6,044 bases of DNA from an uncultured Acidimicrobiaceae bacterium (lineage in GTDB: Bacteria > Actinomycetota > Acidimicrobiia > Acidimicrobiales > Ilumatobacteraceae), in the NCBI GenBank assembly GCA_903904615.1, contig CAIVDG010000063.1:1-6044 (forward strand). The letters run 5' to 3'. Below are positions 5,852-6,044 of this stretch, in pieces. A model generated the notes under the pieces. That model ran no database searches. It was given only the letters and a program-made list of their open reading frames with translations, and was not told the origin of the DNA. Made by a program: the position numbers and the translations under genes. Numbering within the stretch: position 1 is the stretch's first letter; the number at the start of each line of letters is the position of its first letter.

Positions 5852-5869
5852 TGCTGGTTTAGGCCAGCA
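5852..5869. other. Small hairpin between convergent gene ends
   Basis: TGCTGG (5852-5857) and CCAGCA (5864-5869) form a perfect 6-bp stem around TTTAGG. It overlaps the stop codon (5859-5861, minus strand) of the monooxygenase gene and lies 13 bp after the lipoprotein stop. Neither strand has a following T-run, so its role as a bidirectional terminator is only tentative. Confidence 0.35.
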
Positions 5870-6044
5870 CGAATCCTTCGTAGCCATTTCGTACAACTTC
5901 GTTGCATTTGTCGACATAGGTAGGAAAGCCAATGAGCGGCATGAAGACGCGTGGTTTCCCTGGAACGTTGGCTCCCAAGTACCAGCTATTGCAAGATGGA
6001 TACAGCGTCATGTCAGCAACGGCGTTCACAAACGCCACCCATCC
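5859..6044 (-). CDS. Flavin-containing Baeyer-Villiger-type monooxygenase, C-terminal fragment
   Basis: Reading the minus strand inward from the right edge gives 61 uninterrupted codons ending in TAA (5859-5861). The peptide contains NSWYLGANVPGKPRVFMP (19-36) and ends NGYEGFVLA (53-61). This is the characteristic C-terminus of cyclohexanone-monooxygenase-like class B flavoprotein monooxygenases, which use NADPH, FAD and O2 to turn ketones into esters or lactones. Only the last part is in the window. The two Rossmann motifs and the family fingerprint would lie beyond the right edge, so activity and substrate cannot be judged. The gene has the same orientation as the aldehyde dehydrogenase, but the oppositely oriented copper lipoprotein gene separates them. 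Confidence 0.85.
   Translation of the reverse strand, partial: GWVAFVNAVADMTLYPSCNSWYLGANVPGKPRVFMPLIGFPTYVDKCNEVVRNGYEGFVLA

Overview
The window looks like chromosomal DNA of a moderate-GC actinobacterium. The best guess is a relative of the Acidimicrobiia (Ilumatobacter-like aquatic lineages). The hints are a secreted protein with a Thr/Ser-only linker near its C-terminus, a sulfatase-fold protein of a kind common in Actinomycetota, a lipoprotein cupredoxin, GTG and TTG starts, and a tRNA with an encoded CCA end. This placement is inference from protein style, not from a marker gene.

Layout: a tRNA-Val(UAC) gene (67-143, +) opens the window. A minus-strand pair follows: a small DUF1801/YdhG-like protein (207-566) downstream of a secreted or membrane-anchored sulfatase/phosphotransferase-fold protein (606-2150). 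Diverging from the latter across an 83-bp gap is a large secreted protein (2234-3772, +). It has a beta-sandwich module, an unrecognised Cys-rich central domain and a C-terminal Thr/Ser tract. It converges, across a strong hairpin (3777-3808), on an aldehyde dehydrogenase (3823-5250, -). The 144-bp gap 5251-5394 is a divergent control region with several short symmetric repeats. To its right is a type-1-copper lipoprotein (5395-5838, +). At the right edge is the C-terminal 61 codons of a Baeyer-Villiger-type flavin monooxygenase (5859-6044, -), read directly from the sequence.

The genes do not form one obvious pathway. The sulfatase-like enzyme and the divergent secreted protein could both act on the cell envelope or extracellular polymers. 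The flavin monooxygenase and aldehyde dehydrogenase point the same way and could belong to ketone or alcohol catabolism, but the oppositely oriented copper lipoprotein lies between them, so they are not one simple operon. I see no mobile element, CRISPR array, phage gene or defence system. The most unusual items are the uncharacterised secreted protein and the palindromes in the two divergent intergenic regions. No stretch over 300 bases lacks a gene.
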